Shown here: positions 8,230 to 16,708 of the stretch, piece after piece
Layout: each line of letters begins with the position of its first letter
Position numbering within the stretch: position 1 is the first letter of the stretch
NCBI GenBank assembly: GCA_965261195.1
Contig: OZ253455.1
Span: 930,001 to 994,000 of the forward strand
DNA length: 64,000 bases
From: Bin87 sp965261195
GTDB lineage: Bacteria; Chloroflexota; Dehalococcoidia; Lucifugimonadales; UBA3495
Reading direction: 5' to 3'
Position numbers and translations under genes: made by a program
The notes under the pieces: generated by a model
What the model saw: only the letters and a program-made list of their open reading frames with translations
Database searches by the model: none
Told to the model about the DNA's origin: nothing

Positions 8230-9645
8230 CTAGGCCAGTTGGTACTCCCGCGTTGCCGTGAGCAGACGCAGGAGGTTGGCAATGCGCTGTTCGTCGGCCT
8301 CGGTGCGATGTTCGGGGCGGAGGTCGGCCGCACCCTGTTCGGCGGCGAACTCACTCAACGAGTTACGTGTGTTGTTGGTCAGAACCAGCGGGCCGAGGAG
8401 GTCTACGCAGCCGTCAACCTGGTCTTCGGGGGAGAGTGGGCCGTCAACCTGGGTGGCAAGGCGGTCGATGATAGCCTTGACGCCGGGGTTGCCGGGATCG
8501 CCCAGTTCCTTGCCAACGAAGTTGACCCGCTCGACCAGCGCCCCGCTGTCAATCCACTCGGCGCCTTCGTGCCATCCTTCAACGCTGGGCGGCTGGAAGA
8601 TGCCCTGCCCCATATAGACGGTGTGGCGCGCCAGTTGATCGGCTCCGAAGGTTGGCTCCTGGTAGGTGCCGGCCATGCGCACGGCTCCAACAACCAGCTC
8701 CACCGGACCTTTCACGCGGGCAAATCGCGCCGGCTCGGACTTGAAGTAGTCCGAGTTAAACAGCGTGCGCAGCACGGCGCTAATCTCGTAATGGGAAGCG
8801 AAGTAGGATGCCACCATATCTGCGATGGCGGCTTCACCAGCTGCGCTCACCGCGTCGGCGGCGAAGAACTGGAATAGTCGGGTACACAGGAAACGGGCCG
8901 TGGCGTCCTGCTGCACGATGATGTCGATAATGTCATCGCCGTTAAAGTTGCCGGTGTGCCCGAGGAAGGTCTTCTCTCCGTCGTCGTGGTCGTGCTCCCG
9001 GTAATTGAAGTGCCAGGCGATGCGGCTGTAAGGCCAGATGGAATCGCGGCTGGCACGCGTCGCCATGTACTCGGCGTTGCCCAGAGTCCAGCCGGTGAAG
9101 GCGCGGGCGCACTCCTTAATGTCGTCTTCAGAGTAGCTGCCGATGCCCATTGAGAACAGTTCGAGCAATTCCCGGCCATAGTTCTCGTTGATGTCGCCCT
9201 TATGATTGTCGTGATTGTCGAGCCAGATAATCATGGCCGGGTCTTTCGACAACTCGACGAGTATGGTGCGGAAGGAACCGAGGGCGTGCCGCCGGAAGGT
9301 CTCAATCTGGTTCATGAGGGCGCGGGCCTGGTTGAGCTTGGAGTAGCCGGTGGCGAACAGGCCGTGCCAGAAAAGAGCGATCTTTTCTTCCAGCGGGTTC
9401 TGCGTGGTGACCATCCGGTACATCCAGTAGGCGCCGGCGCTGTTGAGTTCGCGCATCTCCGCCATATCCGAGTGGAACCGGCGGATCAGGTCATCGGGCA
9501 TGGCGTTGGCATCGCCGAGGTTCAGCAGGTCTTCAACCACGTTCTCGTAGCCACGGGCCACCCGCTGTTCCAGTTCGTCGCGACTGGCGCCAAATCCGGC
9601 GCGACGCATCAGATGAGCCATCAAGGCAATGTCGGCATTGCTCAT
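8230..9645 (-). CDS. DUF1800 family protein
   Basis: 471 residues beginning LMRRAGFGASRDELEQRVARGY and continuing with the DUF1800 hallmarks EKIALFWHGLFATGYSKL, NYGRELLELFSMGIGSYSEDD and ECARAFTGWTLGN. The C-terminal FKSEPARFARVKGPVELVVG and MGQGIFQPPSVEGWHEGAEW segments also match. No signal peptide is visible at this start. DUF1800 genes are almost always paired with DUF1501 genes, as here (79 bases apart, same strand, downstream). The biochemical role of the pair is unknown. Confidence 0.92.
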   Translation of the reverse strand: MSNADIALMAHLMRRAGFGASRDELEQRVARGYENVVEDLLNLGDANAMPDDLIRRFHSDMAEMRELNSAGAYWMYRMVTTQNPLEEKIALFWHGLFATGYSKLNQARALMNQIETFRRHALGSFRTILVELSKDPAMIIWLDNHDNHKGDINENYGRELLELFSMGIGSYSEDDIKECARAFTGWTLGNAEYMATRASRDSIWPYSRIAWHFNYREHDHDDGEKTFLGHTGNFNGDDIIDIIVQQDATARFLCTRLFQFFAADAVSAAGEAAIADMVASYFASHYEISAVLRTLFNSDYFKSEPARFARVKGPVELVVGAVRMAGTYQEPTFGADQLARHTVYMGQGIFQPPSVEGWHEGAEWIDSGALVERVNFVGKELGDPGNPGVKAIIDRLATQVDGPLSPEDQVDGCVDLLGPLVLTNNTRNSLSEFAAEQGAADLRPEHRTEADEQRIANLLRLLTATREYQLA

Positions 9646-9663
9646 AATTGCCTCCGTATTGTT

Positions 9664-9693
9664 GGTGCCTATTGTTCAGGTGCCTATTGTTCA
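9664..9693. repeat. 15-bp exact tandem duplication
   Basis: Two perfect copies of GGTGCCTATTGTTCA in the gap between the DUF1501 and DUF1800 genes, upstream of the DUF1800 SD. Confidence 0.8.
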
Positions 9694-9724
9694 AGTGCAG
9701 AATTGGGCGGTTGCAGCGATTCGC

Positions 9725-10855
9725 CTAGCGGCGGAGGAAGTCGAACTGCTCGAAGCGGCCATTTACGATGCTAACCGGGTCGAGTCCGAGCCACTGTTCC
9801 GCAATAGAGGAGTAGGTGGAGCGGAAGTCGTTGTTGTAGTGCAGGTCGCCGTCGAGTTGGTCCCGTTCGGCCAGGGAAGGATACTCGCCGTACAGTCCGC
9901 CGTTCACCGAGTTGCCCATGATGAACGCGGTTCCGCCCGAACCGTGGTCGGTTCCGGAGCCGTTGTCGCGGATGCGGCGGCCGAATTCGGTCCAGACCAG
10001 CACGATGGCGTCATCGCCGCGGCCGTGCTCTTCCAGGTCGGCCATGAAATCGCTGATTGCGGCGGAAACCTGGGTCCACAGACCACCGTGGACTTTGATC
10101 TCGTCGCCGTGGGTGTCGAAGCTGCCGTGCTGGGTGTAGTAGATGCGCGTACCGAGGTCGGCGCACATCACCTGGGCAACGTTCCTGAGCGACTGAGAGA
10201 TGGAATTGTCGGCGTATTCGATGGTGGACGAATAACTTTCGGGGGCGGTGCGCAGGATGTCGGCGCCCTTCAGTGCGTCGCGCCCGGTTTGGCCCAGATA
10301 GTCCATTACTTCGTCCTGGACAGCTCCGCCGTACATCTTGCCGAAGGCATCCAGGCACAGGCCGCGAATGCGCTCTTCCTCAACATCGGGGAACAGGCCG
10401 TAGGTTTCCAGGTTGCCCACCGAGGCCACCGGCACACCCGGCGCGCCCATGGAACGCGGCAATCCGCGACCGAAGTTCACGCCCGTAATGACGTTCTGCC
10501 CTTTGGGGTCCAAGTCGCGGATGACGCGGCCCAGCCAGCCTTCCGTGGCAATCTTTTCCGGCTCGCAGGTGTGCCAGATGTCCATGCTGCGGAAGTGGGA
10601 GCGGGTGGGATTGGGGTAGCCAATGCCGTTGACAATGGCCACTTTGCCCTCATCCCACAGCGCCTTGACGGGCGCCATATTGGGGTTGAACGCCAGTTGC
10701 CCGTCAATCGGTATCACCTGATCGGTGGGGATGCTGACGTTGGGCCGGAAATCGTGATAATGACCGTCCGTATAAGGGATGACGGTGTTAAGAGGGTCGT
10801 TGGCGCCGGTCAGTTGGATTACAACCAGTGACCGGTTATTGATGGTAGTCGTCAT
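9725..10855 (-). CDS. DUF1501 family protein (sulfatase-like fold)
   Basis: 376 residues from ATG 10855. The DUF1501 features are SLVVIQLTGANDPLNTVIPY at the N-terminus, IGYPNPTRSHFRSMDIWHT, THGDEIKVHG, and VLVWTEFGRRIRDNGSGTDH with GSGGTAFIMG near the C-terminus. DUF1501 proteins are distantly related to alkaline phosphatase/sulfatase folds, and most are exported through Tat. No Tat signal is visible here, which may mean a cytoplasmic variant or a missed start. It lies upstream of DUF1800 in the same transcription direction. Its substrate is unknown. Confidence 0.9.
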   Translation of the reverse strand: MTTTINNRSLVVIQLTGANDPLNTVIPYTDGHYHDFRPNVSIPTDQVIPIDGQLAFNPNMAPVKALWDEGKVAIVNGIGYPNPTRSHFRSMDIWHTCEPEKIATEGWLGRVIRDLDPKGQNVITGVNFGRGLPRSMGAPGVPVASVGNLETYGLFPDVEEERIRGLCLDAFGKMYGGAVQDEVMDYLGQTGRDALKGADILRTAPESYSSTIEYADNSISQSLRNVAQVMCADLGTRIYYTQHGSFDTHGDEIKVHGGLWTQVSAAISDFMADLEEHGRGDDAIVLVWTEFGRRIRDNGSGTDHGSGGTAFIMGNSVNGGLYGEYPSLAERDQLDGDLHYNNDFRSTYSSIAEQWLGLDPVSIVNGRFEQFDFLRR

Positions 10856-11124
10856 CTCGGAGAGGCCTCCTTAACTGGTGTGCCGCCGCAACTGGCATTC
10901 AGAATCTGCCATGCGGTGGCGGGGACCTGATTGGCTGATGCTGGCAGTTTATGCGCCGGTGTCGGCGATGTCAACGGAAAGTGTCCCAATGATGTGCTGT
11001 TTTCGTTATCGCCCATCGGCTCGTAACGGGGCCGGGCGCACTCACGCGCCACCCGTTGCGCTGACCGTTGCTGTTGCAGTTGGCGCTGCAATTTCCGGTC
11101 GCTAAACCGACGCCGAGCGCGATA

Positions 11125-11271
11125 GGTAGCGTTCCGTTTAGGTGGTTTCCTGTCTCATAATTCCGGTCTCGTCATTCCGGCGCAAGCCGGAATCCAGGAA
11201 AGCCCCAATCAGAAAAATCCGGTCTATCCTGTTCATCCATGCAAAAAAACCGCCTAATATGGAACGTTGCC
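11125..11271. mobile_element. MITE-like element, copy 1
   Basis: 147 bp bounded by imperfect inverted repeats (GGTAGCGTTCCGTTTAGGTGG on the left; the right end reads GGCAACGTTCCATATTAGGCGG on the other strand). Inside is an ATTCCGGC-GCAA-GCCGGAAT hairpin and TCTATCCTGTTCATCCATGC, shared with copy 2 at 41446. No ORF is present, so any movement would depend on a transposase elsewhere. This copy is more diverged than copy 2. Confidence 0.65.
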
Positions 11272-11288
11272 GAGCGCCGGATTTGAGT

Positions 11289-11317
11289 TTGATACCGGGT
11301 AGAGGGTTGGTTATACT
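11289..11317 (+). promoter_or_regulatory. Candidate sigma-70 promoter for leuB
   Basis: TTGATA (11289-11294), 17 bases, TATACT (11312-11317). It starts 18 bases after the MITE end and would give a leader of about 137 bases before leuB. I looked for a leucine-rich leader peptide and found none. Confidence 0.5.
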
Positions 11318-11420
11318 ACCCAACGGCCCGGTCGGGGCTGGCATTAGTGCAGGCCGGCGCGACCCAACCGGACCGGATGGTGGCAGCCAGAGGAGCCGGC
11401 GGGGTTCCCGCTGACCCATC

Positions 11421-11448
11421 GCGAACCGGACACCGCGAACCGAACACC
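11421..11448. repeat. 14-bp tandem duplication before leuB
   Basis: GCGAACCGGACACC followed by GCGAACCGAACACC (one mismatch), immediately upstream of the AGGAG ribosome binding site of leuB. Confidence 0.75.
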
Positions 11449-11461
11449 AGGAGCGACGAGC

Positions 11462-12553
11462 ATGGACTTCAAACTAGCCGTACTGGGCGGCGACGGCATT
11501 GGCCCAGAGGTAACGGCGGAGGGCGTCAAAGCGCTGGAGGCAGTGGGGCGTGCTTTTGGGCACAACTTTGCGCTGGAGTACGGCGACGTTGGGGGCATCT
11601 CCATTGATCGCCACGGCGTGCCCCTGACCGATGGCGTCCGCGACCTGGCATCCAACGCTGATGCGGTGCTCTTTGGCGCAGTGGGTGGTCCCAAATGGGA
11701 TGACCCGTCCGCACCGACGCGACCGGAAGACGGCCTGCTGGCCCTGCGGGCGCATCTGGGCGTGTTCGCCAACATCCGGCCCGTCAAAGTCTATCCCGAA
11801 TTAACCGGTTCCAGCGTGTTGAAGCCCCACGTGCTGGAAGGCGTGGATATGGTGGTGGTGCGCGAACTCACCGGCGGGTTGTACTACGCCTTGCCGAAGG
11901 GCCGCTCCGAAACTCCCCAGGGTATGGTGGGCGTGGATACCATGCGCTACACCGAGTCGGAAATCGAACGGGTGCTGCGCGTTGGGTTCGAGCTGGCGCG
12001 AGGACGGCGCAAAAAGTTGACCTCAGTGGATAAAGCCAACGTTTTGGAAACCTCCCGGCTGTGGCGCACCGTTGCGACCCGGCTGGGCGAGGAATACCCC
12101 GACGTGGAGCTGGAACACGCCCTGGTGGACGCCTGCGCGATGCAACTGGTGCTCCGTCCGGCATCCTATGATGTTATCGTCGCCGAGAACACATTTGGCG
12201 ACATCCTGACCGACGAAGCGGCGATTCTGGCGGCCTCAATGGGGTTGCTGCCCTCGGCCAGCTTGTCCGGAGTGCCCGAGGCCGGAGCGAGGACGGCCGG
12301 CTTCTACGAGCCGATTCACGGGACTGCTCCCGACATCGCCGGCAAGGGCATTGCCAATCCCTGCGGTTCCATATTGAGCGCCGCGTTGATGCTGCGCTAC
12401 TCGCTCGGTCTCACCGAGGAGGCAGCGGCCATTGAGCGGGCGGTGCAGTCGGCGCTGACCCAGGGTTACCGCACCGCCGACATTGCCACCAGCGAGGATA
12501 CGGCAATTGGCACGGAGGAGATGGGCGCACTCATAGTTCAGGCTATCGGGTAG
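11462..12553 (+). CDS. leuB: 3-isopropylmalate dehydrogenase
   Basis: 363 residues, the normal length. It opens with KLAVLGGDGIGPEVTAEGVK, followed by GAVGGPKWDDP and LLALRAHLGVFANIRPVKVY. The substrate and Mg sites (VVRELTGGLYYALPKG, DACAMQLVLRPASYDVIVAE, NTFGDILTDEAA) are complete, and EPIHGTAPDIAGKGIANP is the NAD loop. It catalyses oxidative decarboxylation of 3-isopropylmalate in leucine biosynthesis. AGGAG lies eight bases before ATG 11462. The other leu genes are not in the window. The CaCA exchanger gene follows after 17 bases. Confidence 0.97.
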   Translation: MDFKLAVLGGDGIGPEVTAEGVKALEAVGRAFGHNFALEYGDVGGISIDRHGVPLTDGVRDLASNADAVLFGAVGGPKWDDPSAPTRPEDGLLALRAHLGVFANIRPVKVYPELTGSSVLKPHVLEGVDMVVVRELTGGLYYALPKGRSETPQGMVGVDTMRYTESEIERVLRVGFELARGRRKKLTSVDKANVLETSRLWRTVATRLGEEYPDVELEHALVDACAMQLVLRPASYDVIVAENTFGDILTDEAAILAASMGLLPSASLSGVPEAGARTAGFYEPIHGTAPDIAGKGIANPCGSILSAALMLRYSLGLTEEAAAIERAVQSALTQGYRTADIATSEDTAIGTEEMGALIVQAIG

Positions 12554-12570
12554 CGGACGGGCAACACGCG

Positions 12571-13638
12571 ATGTTCAATTTGCTGGGTGGCTCCGGGCTG
12601 GCGATCTCGATTTCGGTTTTCCTGGCCAGCGCGCTGGTGGTCATTTTCCTCGGTATGCAGTTGGCCAAATACGGCGACGCGCTGGCGTCATTGACCGGAT
12701 GGGGTCGGCTGTTCGTCGGGAGCATCCTGGTGGCCCTGGCAACTTCGCTGCCGGAGCTGTCCAACAACATCACCGCGGTGCGAATCGACAATCCCCAGCT
12801 GGCGCTGGGCAATGTGGTTGGCGCCAACATGGTCAATATGTTCACAGTGGCCATGGTGGCGTTATTGTTTGGCGGGCGACGATTTTTGCAGCGGGTCGCG
12901 CCGGAGCAGGGTTATCTCATCGTGCTGGCGGCGGCGTTGACGGGGTTGGCGGTTTTGTTCGCCGGACTGAAAATCGGCATCAACGTCTGGCAGGTCGGTT
13001 TGTCCTCGGTCATTCTGCTGGTGGTTTACGTAATCGGAATGCGAATCGTGTACCAGCGAAGGCCGGCGGAAGAGGGGGGCGCTGAGGCAGAGGACGCCGG
13101 GATGACCTTGGTCAGGGCCTGGACGATGTTCGGCCTGGTGTCGCTGGGGGTCATCATCGCCGGGGTGTTCCTCGCGCAGAGCGTGGATCGCGTTGCGGAT
13201 CTGACTGGCATTTCCTCAGGTGTGCTGGGGATTCTGGCAGTGTCCATCGTTACCACCATGCCGGAAGCGTCGGCGGCGATTGCGGCGGCCCGAATGGGTG
13301 CGGCGGATTTGGGAATTGCCGGGTTGTACGGAAGCTGCGTGTTTAACGTAACGATCCTGTCGTTTGCCGATCCTTTCTTCCGGAGAGGCGTGTTGGTGAA
13401 CTACCCTGAACCGGAGCACTTCGTTGCCGGGATATTCGCCGTCGCGCTGATACTATGGGGCGGCGTGCTCCTCTGGGGCCGTAACCGGATACCCCAACCG
13501 GCAATAGTCGGCGGCCTGGCGCTGATGGCGGCGGCCTATCTGGTGGGAGCCGTCTGGGTGGCCTTGCTGGGAGTTCCGGAAAACGGGGCAACCGTGGGGT
13601 CGTTGGCCAGCTTGGCGAGTCTAATTGCGCCGGGGTGA
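12571..13638 (+). CDS. Sodium/calcium exchanger family membrane protein
   Basis: 355 residues with about ten hydrophobic segments and the two inverted alpha-repeats of the CaCA superfamily. Repeat 1 is near residues 50-90 (LVALATSLPELSNNITAV...GNVVGANMVNM). Repeat 2 is near 215-255 (LAVSIVTTMPEASAAIAAARMG...GLYGSCVFN). The repeat glutamates (SLPE, TMPE) and the GN/GS loops are present. It should exchange Na+ or H+ against Ca2+ across the inner membrane. It is 17 bases downstream of leuB and probably co-transcribed, though functionally unrelated. Confidence 0.9.
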   Translation: MFNLLGGSGLAISISVFLASALVVIFLGMQLAKYGDALASLTGWGRLFVGSILVALATSLPELSNNITAVRIDNPQLALGNVVGANMVNMFTVAMVALLFGGRRFLQRVAPEQGYLIVLAAALTGLAVLFAGLKIGINVWQVGLSSVILLVVYVIGMRIVYQRRPAEEGGAEAEDAGMTLVRAWTMFGLVSLGVIIAGVFLAQSVDRVADLTGISSGVLGILAVSIVTTMPEASAAIAAARMGAADLGIAGLYGSCVFNVTILSFADPFFRRGVLVNYPEPEHFVAGIFAVALILWGGVLLWGRNRIPQPAIVGGLALMAAAYLVGAVWVALLGVPENGATVGSLASLASLIAPG

Positions 13639-13654
13639 GGATGGCCCCGCTGGA

Positions 13655-14143
13655 CTAGATGTCAGCGCCGGCGTAACGTTCCAATTCCACAAAGCCCTGG
13701 CTGGCATCGTCCCAGGCGAACAACGCGGCCTCGACCACCCGCTGGTCGTCAATCCCGACCACCAGTTGCTGCACCGGGTAGGCGGGGCCATCTCCCCAGG
13801 GACTGGTAGCGACGGTGCGGTCGGTGTCGGAAAGGTAGGCGCGGCCGTTGGGATGCGAGTGATAGATGATGCGAGCCGGGGTTTCCGAATCCAGGCTGTT
13901 GTTGAGAGCAAGCAAATCGGCGGTGTCGAATACATAGGCGGTTTCGGCGGTGCGATCCGCCGCGGTGGGGTGGTTGCCGGAGGCTTGGGCGTTGGCCGCC
14001 GGACGCATTGCGTCTACGCTGTCGCCATCGGCAGCGCCGGTCAGCCAACCGCAGCATTCGGAGGGATAGACGGATCTGGCCTCACAATAAATAGAATTCA
14101 GGATTGCCGGCGGAATTTGCAAAGGATTGGTTAAATTGGCCAC
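13655..14143 (-). CDS. JAMM/MPN+ metalloprotease-like protein
   Basis: 162 residues. It has the JAMM zinc motif: a glutamate in SECCGWLTG near residue 30, HSHPNGRAYLSDTD at about 94-107 (HxHPx6SxxD), and the compact fold expected. Bacterial relatives release sulfur carrier proteins from C-terminal fusions or act in cysteine and cofactor sulfur transfer. No ubiquitin-like partner is adjacent here. The start is GTG 14143, seven bases after AAGGGGG. It is convergent with the exchanger gene (16 bases between stop codons). Confidence 0.85.
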   Translation of the reverse strand: MANLTNPLQIPPAILNSIYCEARSVYPSECCGWLTGAADGDSVDAMRPAANAQASGNHPTAADRTAETAYVFDTADLLALNNSLDSETPARIIYHSHPNGRAYLSDTDRTVATSPWGDGPAYPVQQLVVGIDDQRVVEAALFAWDDASQGFVELERYAGADI

Positions 14144-14304
14144 AAAACCCCCTTGTTACGAATTGCGTCTAGGTGATATGCTGTTTCCAGCGCGTTTACT
14201 GGTATTGTCGTAATACTCCGGTAATACGATTACGGTAAACTAGCACCAGAAATTGAAACTTGCGCCGTAACTCTGTGGATGCTGTAACTAACAGGACGAA
14301 GGAA

Positions 14305-14529
14305 ATGCAAACCGAAACTCGCAAATCGTTGAAGCTGAAAGCCTGTCCCCGCTGTGGTGGCGACGTCTGCCGTATGCGCGACACTTTCGGAGTTTATCAC
14401 CAGTGCGCCCAGTGTGGCCGAGAGATTCGGCGACAGGTTGGGTACGCTACGCCGTTGGAAACCGTAAGCGCGGCAGCAATGAGTATGCCATCCAACCCGT
14501 CCGACCATAAAGAGAAGCTGATGGTCTAG
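14305..14529 (+). CDS. Small zinc-ribbon protein, paralogue 1
   Basis: 74 residues from ATG 14305, with AGGA about eight bases upstream. A basic start is followed by CPRCGGDVCRMRDTFGVYHQ then CAQCGREI, a four-cysteine treble-clef or ribbon (CxxC-x17-CxxC). It shares that core with the next gene at 14725 (CGGDV..D..G.Y.QC.QC.REI), so the two are tandem paralogues separated by a terminator. They may be nucleic-acid-binding or regulatory ribbons, but nothing visible assigns a role. Confidence 0.75.
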   Translation: MQTETRKSLKLKACPRCGGDVCRMRDTFGVYHQCAQCGREIRRQVGYATPLETVSAAAMSMPSNPSDHKEKLMV

Positions 14530-14558
14530 TCGGCAACCTGCGAACAAGCAACCGGAGG

Positions 14559-14599
14559 AAGTGGCCTCGGACTTGTCGCCGAGGCCACTTTCCTTTTCT
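14559..14599 (+). terminator. Rho-independent terminator
   Basis: AAGTGGCCTCGG, eight-base loop, CCGAGGCCACTT, then TTCCTTTTC. The 12-bp perfect stem lies 29 bases after the stop of the first zinc-ribbon gene and isolates it from the second. Confidence 0.85.
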
Positions 14600-14724
14600 A
14601 GTTGGCCCCGGGTGAGACCAGGCTTCCGTCCGCAGCGCATTCATAGTTTCTTAACGAAATGAAACTAACATCGGACACGGACTGGTAAATGACCCACGGT
14701 AACGGGTCAACAGGAGATGAGAAA

Positions 14725-14961
14725 ATGGCAATGAATGTTCGCGTTCAGGAACGGTCCGAAGCTGTTCGGCAGCGCCGCGTGCTGCTGCGCCAGTGTCCCC
14801 ACTGCGGCGGCGATGTGCGCCTGGTCCGGGACATTTACGGCGCTTACCGGCAGTGCATCCAGTGCAGCCGGGAAATCGACCCGGCAATGCTGACGATTTC
14901 CGCACCGATGCCGGCGGAAACACCCCACCATTATCATGTGGAAGAGCGCTTGGCTGCCTGA
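14725..14961 (+). CDS. Small zinc-ribbon protein, paralogue 2
   Basis: 78 residues from ATG 14725, with CAGGAGATG giving an SD at nine to ten bases. The core CPHCGGDVRLVRDIYGAYRQ followed by CIQCSREID has the same cysteine spacing as paralogue 1. The N-terminus is arginine-rich (VQERSEAVRQRRVLLRQ). The C-terminal tail (HHYHVEERLAA) resembles the HKEKLMV tail of paralogue 1 only loosely. It has its own SD and sits after a terminator, so it is probably transcribed separately. Confidence 0.75.
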   Translation: MAMNVRVQERSEAVRQRRVLLRQCPHCGGDVRLVRDIYGAYRQCIQCSREIDPAMLTISAPMPAETPHHYHVEERLAA

Positions 14962-15037
14962 TGCCGGAACCAATTCCCAGCGACCGCGGGGTTCCGGCTG
15001 ATGCCAGGGACCCCGCTTGCTTTTAGCAGCGGCGGTT

Positions 15038-15523
15038 TTACCGGCGGCGGAACGGGTGAGCATTGTCGTCGTGGCGTTCCTTGACCAATGCGCTGAATTG
15101 GCGAACGGAGTCTTCCTGGGCGGCGGTTTGGATGGAACCGGGCCGCATCTGCCGGATATAGTCGATGGCTTCGTCGGCTTCCCAACCCGTATTCACCAGG
15201 TATGCGGCCAAGACGGTGCCAGTTCTCCCGATGCCGGCGGCGCACGTTATGACCGTGGGACGCTCCCACGTTTCAATCTGCTGTTCCACATAGGAGACGA
15301 TGCGGTCGAGTTGTTCTACCGATGGAGCGCCGAAATCCGGCACCGGCTCAAACAGTTCCTCGAATCCCCAAGGTTCGCCGGAGATGGTGTTTTCTTCCAG
15401 CCGGACGATGGCGGTAACGTCGTTACGCTCGAAGTAAATCAGGTGGCGTCGCTCGGTCGGCCCCATTGAACCCGCGAGGGATCCGTGGAGAATCCAGCTG
15501 AAATTACGAAAACTGTCTTGCAT
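15038..15523 (-). CDS. Dual-specificity / tyrosine phosphatase-like protein
   Basis: 161 residues. The catalytic P-loop CAAGIGRTG (Cx5R, about residues 92-100) is intact, followed by the helix GTVLAAYLVNTGWEADEAID. An upstream 'PVPDFGAPSVEQLDRIVSYV' stretch resembles the general-acid loop of dual-specificity phosphatases (D in PDFGAP). I used ATG 15523 because GGAG lies six to seven bases upstream. A TTG at 15535 is possible. It follows the DUF167 gene by 29 bases and is probably co-transcribed. The substrate could be a phosphoprotein or a phosphorylated small molecule. Confidence 0.85.
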   Translation of the reverse strand: MQDSFRNFSWILHGSLAGSMGPTERRHLIYFERNDVTAIVRLEENTISGEPWGFEELFEPVPDFGAPSVEQLDRIVSYVEQQIETWERPTVITCAAGIGRTGTVLAAYLVNTGWEADEAIDYIRQMRPGSIQTAAQEDSVRQFSALVKERHDDNAHPFRRR

Positions 15524-15552
15524 CGAGAACTCCAAACCGGTGTTCAGCGGGT

Positions 15553-15855
15553 TTATGCCGCCGCGTTAGTCGCGTCGATGGCGATTTGTAAGCGTCGGTT
15601 CAATTCGTCGCTATCCAGACCTGCGATCAGCACTACCTTGTCGCGGGAACTGAGGCCGCGCACGATTTTAACGTCCGCTCGCGCCACCTGCAAGCAGTCC
15701 GCCAGCAGCGTGATGACAGCAGCATTGGCCTTGCCTCTGGTGGGAGGGACGGCTACGCGCACCCGCACGCTGTCCCCATGCCAGTCAACTATCTCAGAGC
15801 GCCGTGCGCCCGGTTGGACATGGAGTGTGAGGCTGGATGCAACGGGTGCTGACAT
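15553..15855 (-). CDS. DUF167 / YggU family protein
   Basis: 100 residues from ATG 15855. The family pattern is LTLHVQPGARRSEIVDWHGD, then RVAVPPTRGKANAAVITLLAD with the invariant 'P-x-x-GKAN' block and IVRGLSSRDKVVLIAGLD. DUF167 proteins are small, soluble and conserved in bacteria, archaea and eukaryotes, with no settled function. It is divergent from the enoyl-CoA hydratase gene (73 bases between starts) and upstream of the phosphatase. Confidence 0.88.
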   Translation of the reverse strand: MSAPVASSLTLHVQPGARRSEIVDWHGDSVRVRVAVPPTRGKANAAVITLLADCLQVARADVKIVRGLSSRDKVVLIAGLDSDELNRRLQIAIDATNAAA

Positions 15856-15928
15856 CAACGCGCGCAATGGGTCTGGTATAGTATTGCCGACGGCGCAACT
15901 GATACGCGCCACGGTCAAGGGGGCCTGA

Positions 15929-16708
15929 ATGGAGTATAGCAGTATTGCGCTGGCGGTGGAAAACCAGGTTGCGACACTGCAATTAAACCGCCCCGACGCG
16001 TTGAACGCCCTGAGCCCGGAATTGCTGTCGGAATTTTCCCACGCGGTGGCGACGGTAGGCGGCGATGAGTCGGTCAAAGCCCTGGTAGTGCGCGGGGCCG
16101 GTCGAGGTTTCTGCGCCGGCGCAGATTTGCTGTTCTTCGACCGCGTGTTCGATGACCTGGCGCAGCTTCCCGATTACGTGCGCGACCTGAACGGGGCTTT
16201 TTTTGCGCTGGAAGCCCTCCCGGTTCCGACCATAGCGGTGGTGCACGGGTACGCGCTGGCTGGCGGCATGGAACTGATGATGGCCTGCGACATGGCCATC
16301 GTGGCAGCGGACGCGCGTATTGGCGACCAGCACGCCAACTTCGGGTTAATACCAGGCGGCGGCTCCACGCAACGATTGCCGCGGCGGGTGGGGATGCCCC
16401 GCGCAATGGAACTGCTGACCACCGGCCGGTGGCTGTCGGGCGATGAAGCGGTGGAATGGGGATTGGCGCTGCGTTCTGCGCCGCCAGAGTTGCTGGATTC
16501 CGAATTGGAATCTATTCTGGCCGGCCTCCGCACCAAGAGCCGAACCGGGTTGGGACTTATGAAATCCCTGGCGCGCAGTAGCCAGGACGTGCCCCTGCGC
16601 GACGGTGTGGCATTGGAGGGGGCGACGTTTACCCACCTGTTCGCTACCTCCCCGCACCCCAGAGCGGGCATTGCGGCGTTCAAAGACAAGCGTCAACCGG
16701 AGTTCTGA
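15929..16708 (+). CDS. Enoyl-CoA hydratase/isomerase family protein
   Basis: 259 residues of the crotonase fold. VVRGAGRGFCAGADLLFF and GYALAGGMELMMACDMAIVA form the oxyanion hole and carry the first catalytic glutamate (GGMEL). At the second catalytic position the usual 'QPE' before GLIPG is DQH (ARIGDQHANFGLIPGGG), so the second glutamate is replaced. This argues against a standard two-Glu hydratase and for an isomerase, hydrolase or other crotonase reaction. The start is ATG 15929. Confidence 0.85.
   Translation: MEYSSIALAVENQVATLQLNRPDALNALSPELLSEFSHAVATVGGDESVKALVVRGAGRGFCAGADLLFFDRVFDDLAQLPDYVRDLNGAFFALEALPVPTIAVVHGYALAGGMELMMACDMAIVAADARIGDQHANFGLIPGGGSTQRLPRRVGMPRAMELLTTGRWLSGDEAVEWGLALRSAPPELLDSELESILAGLRTKSRTGLGLMKSLARSSQDVPLRDGVALEGATFTHLFATSPHPRAGIAAFKDKRQPEF

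Larger units (their letters stand above)
10856..11461. other. Divergent intergenic region between DUF1501 and leuB
   Basis: 606 bases without a convincing gene. The first 270 bases hold only the leader of the DUF1501 gene (AGGAGG-type SD just upstream of 10855). The rest carries the MITE-like element, the leuB promoter candidate and a 14-bp duplication, listed separately. Confidence 0.6.

Noticed and set aside
9629..10831. 400-residue plus-strand frame
   Set aside because: Antisense to DUF1501; low-complexity Val/Ala/Gly sequence typical of a shadow.
11318..11461. Leucine attenuator ahead of leuB
   Set aside because: No leader ORF with leucine codons and no terminator in the 137-base leader.
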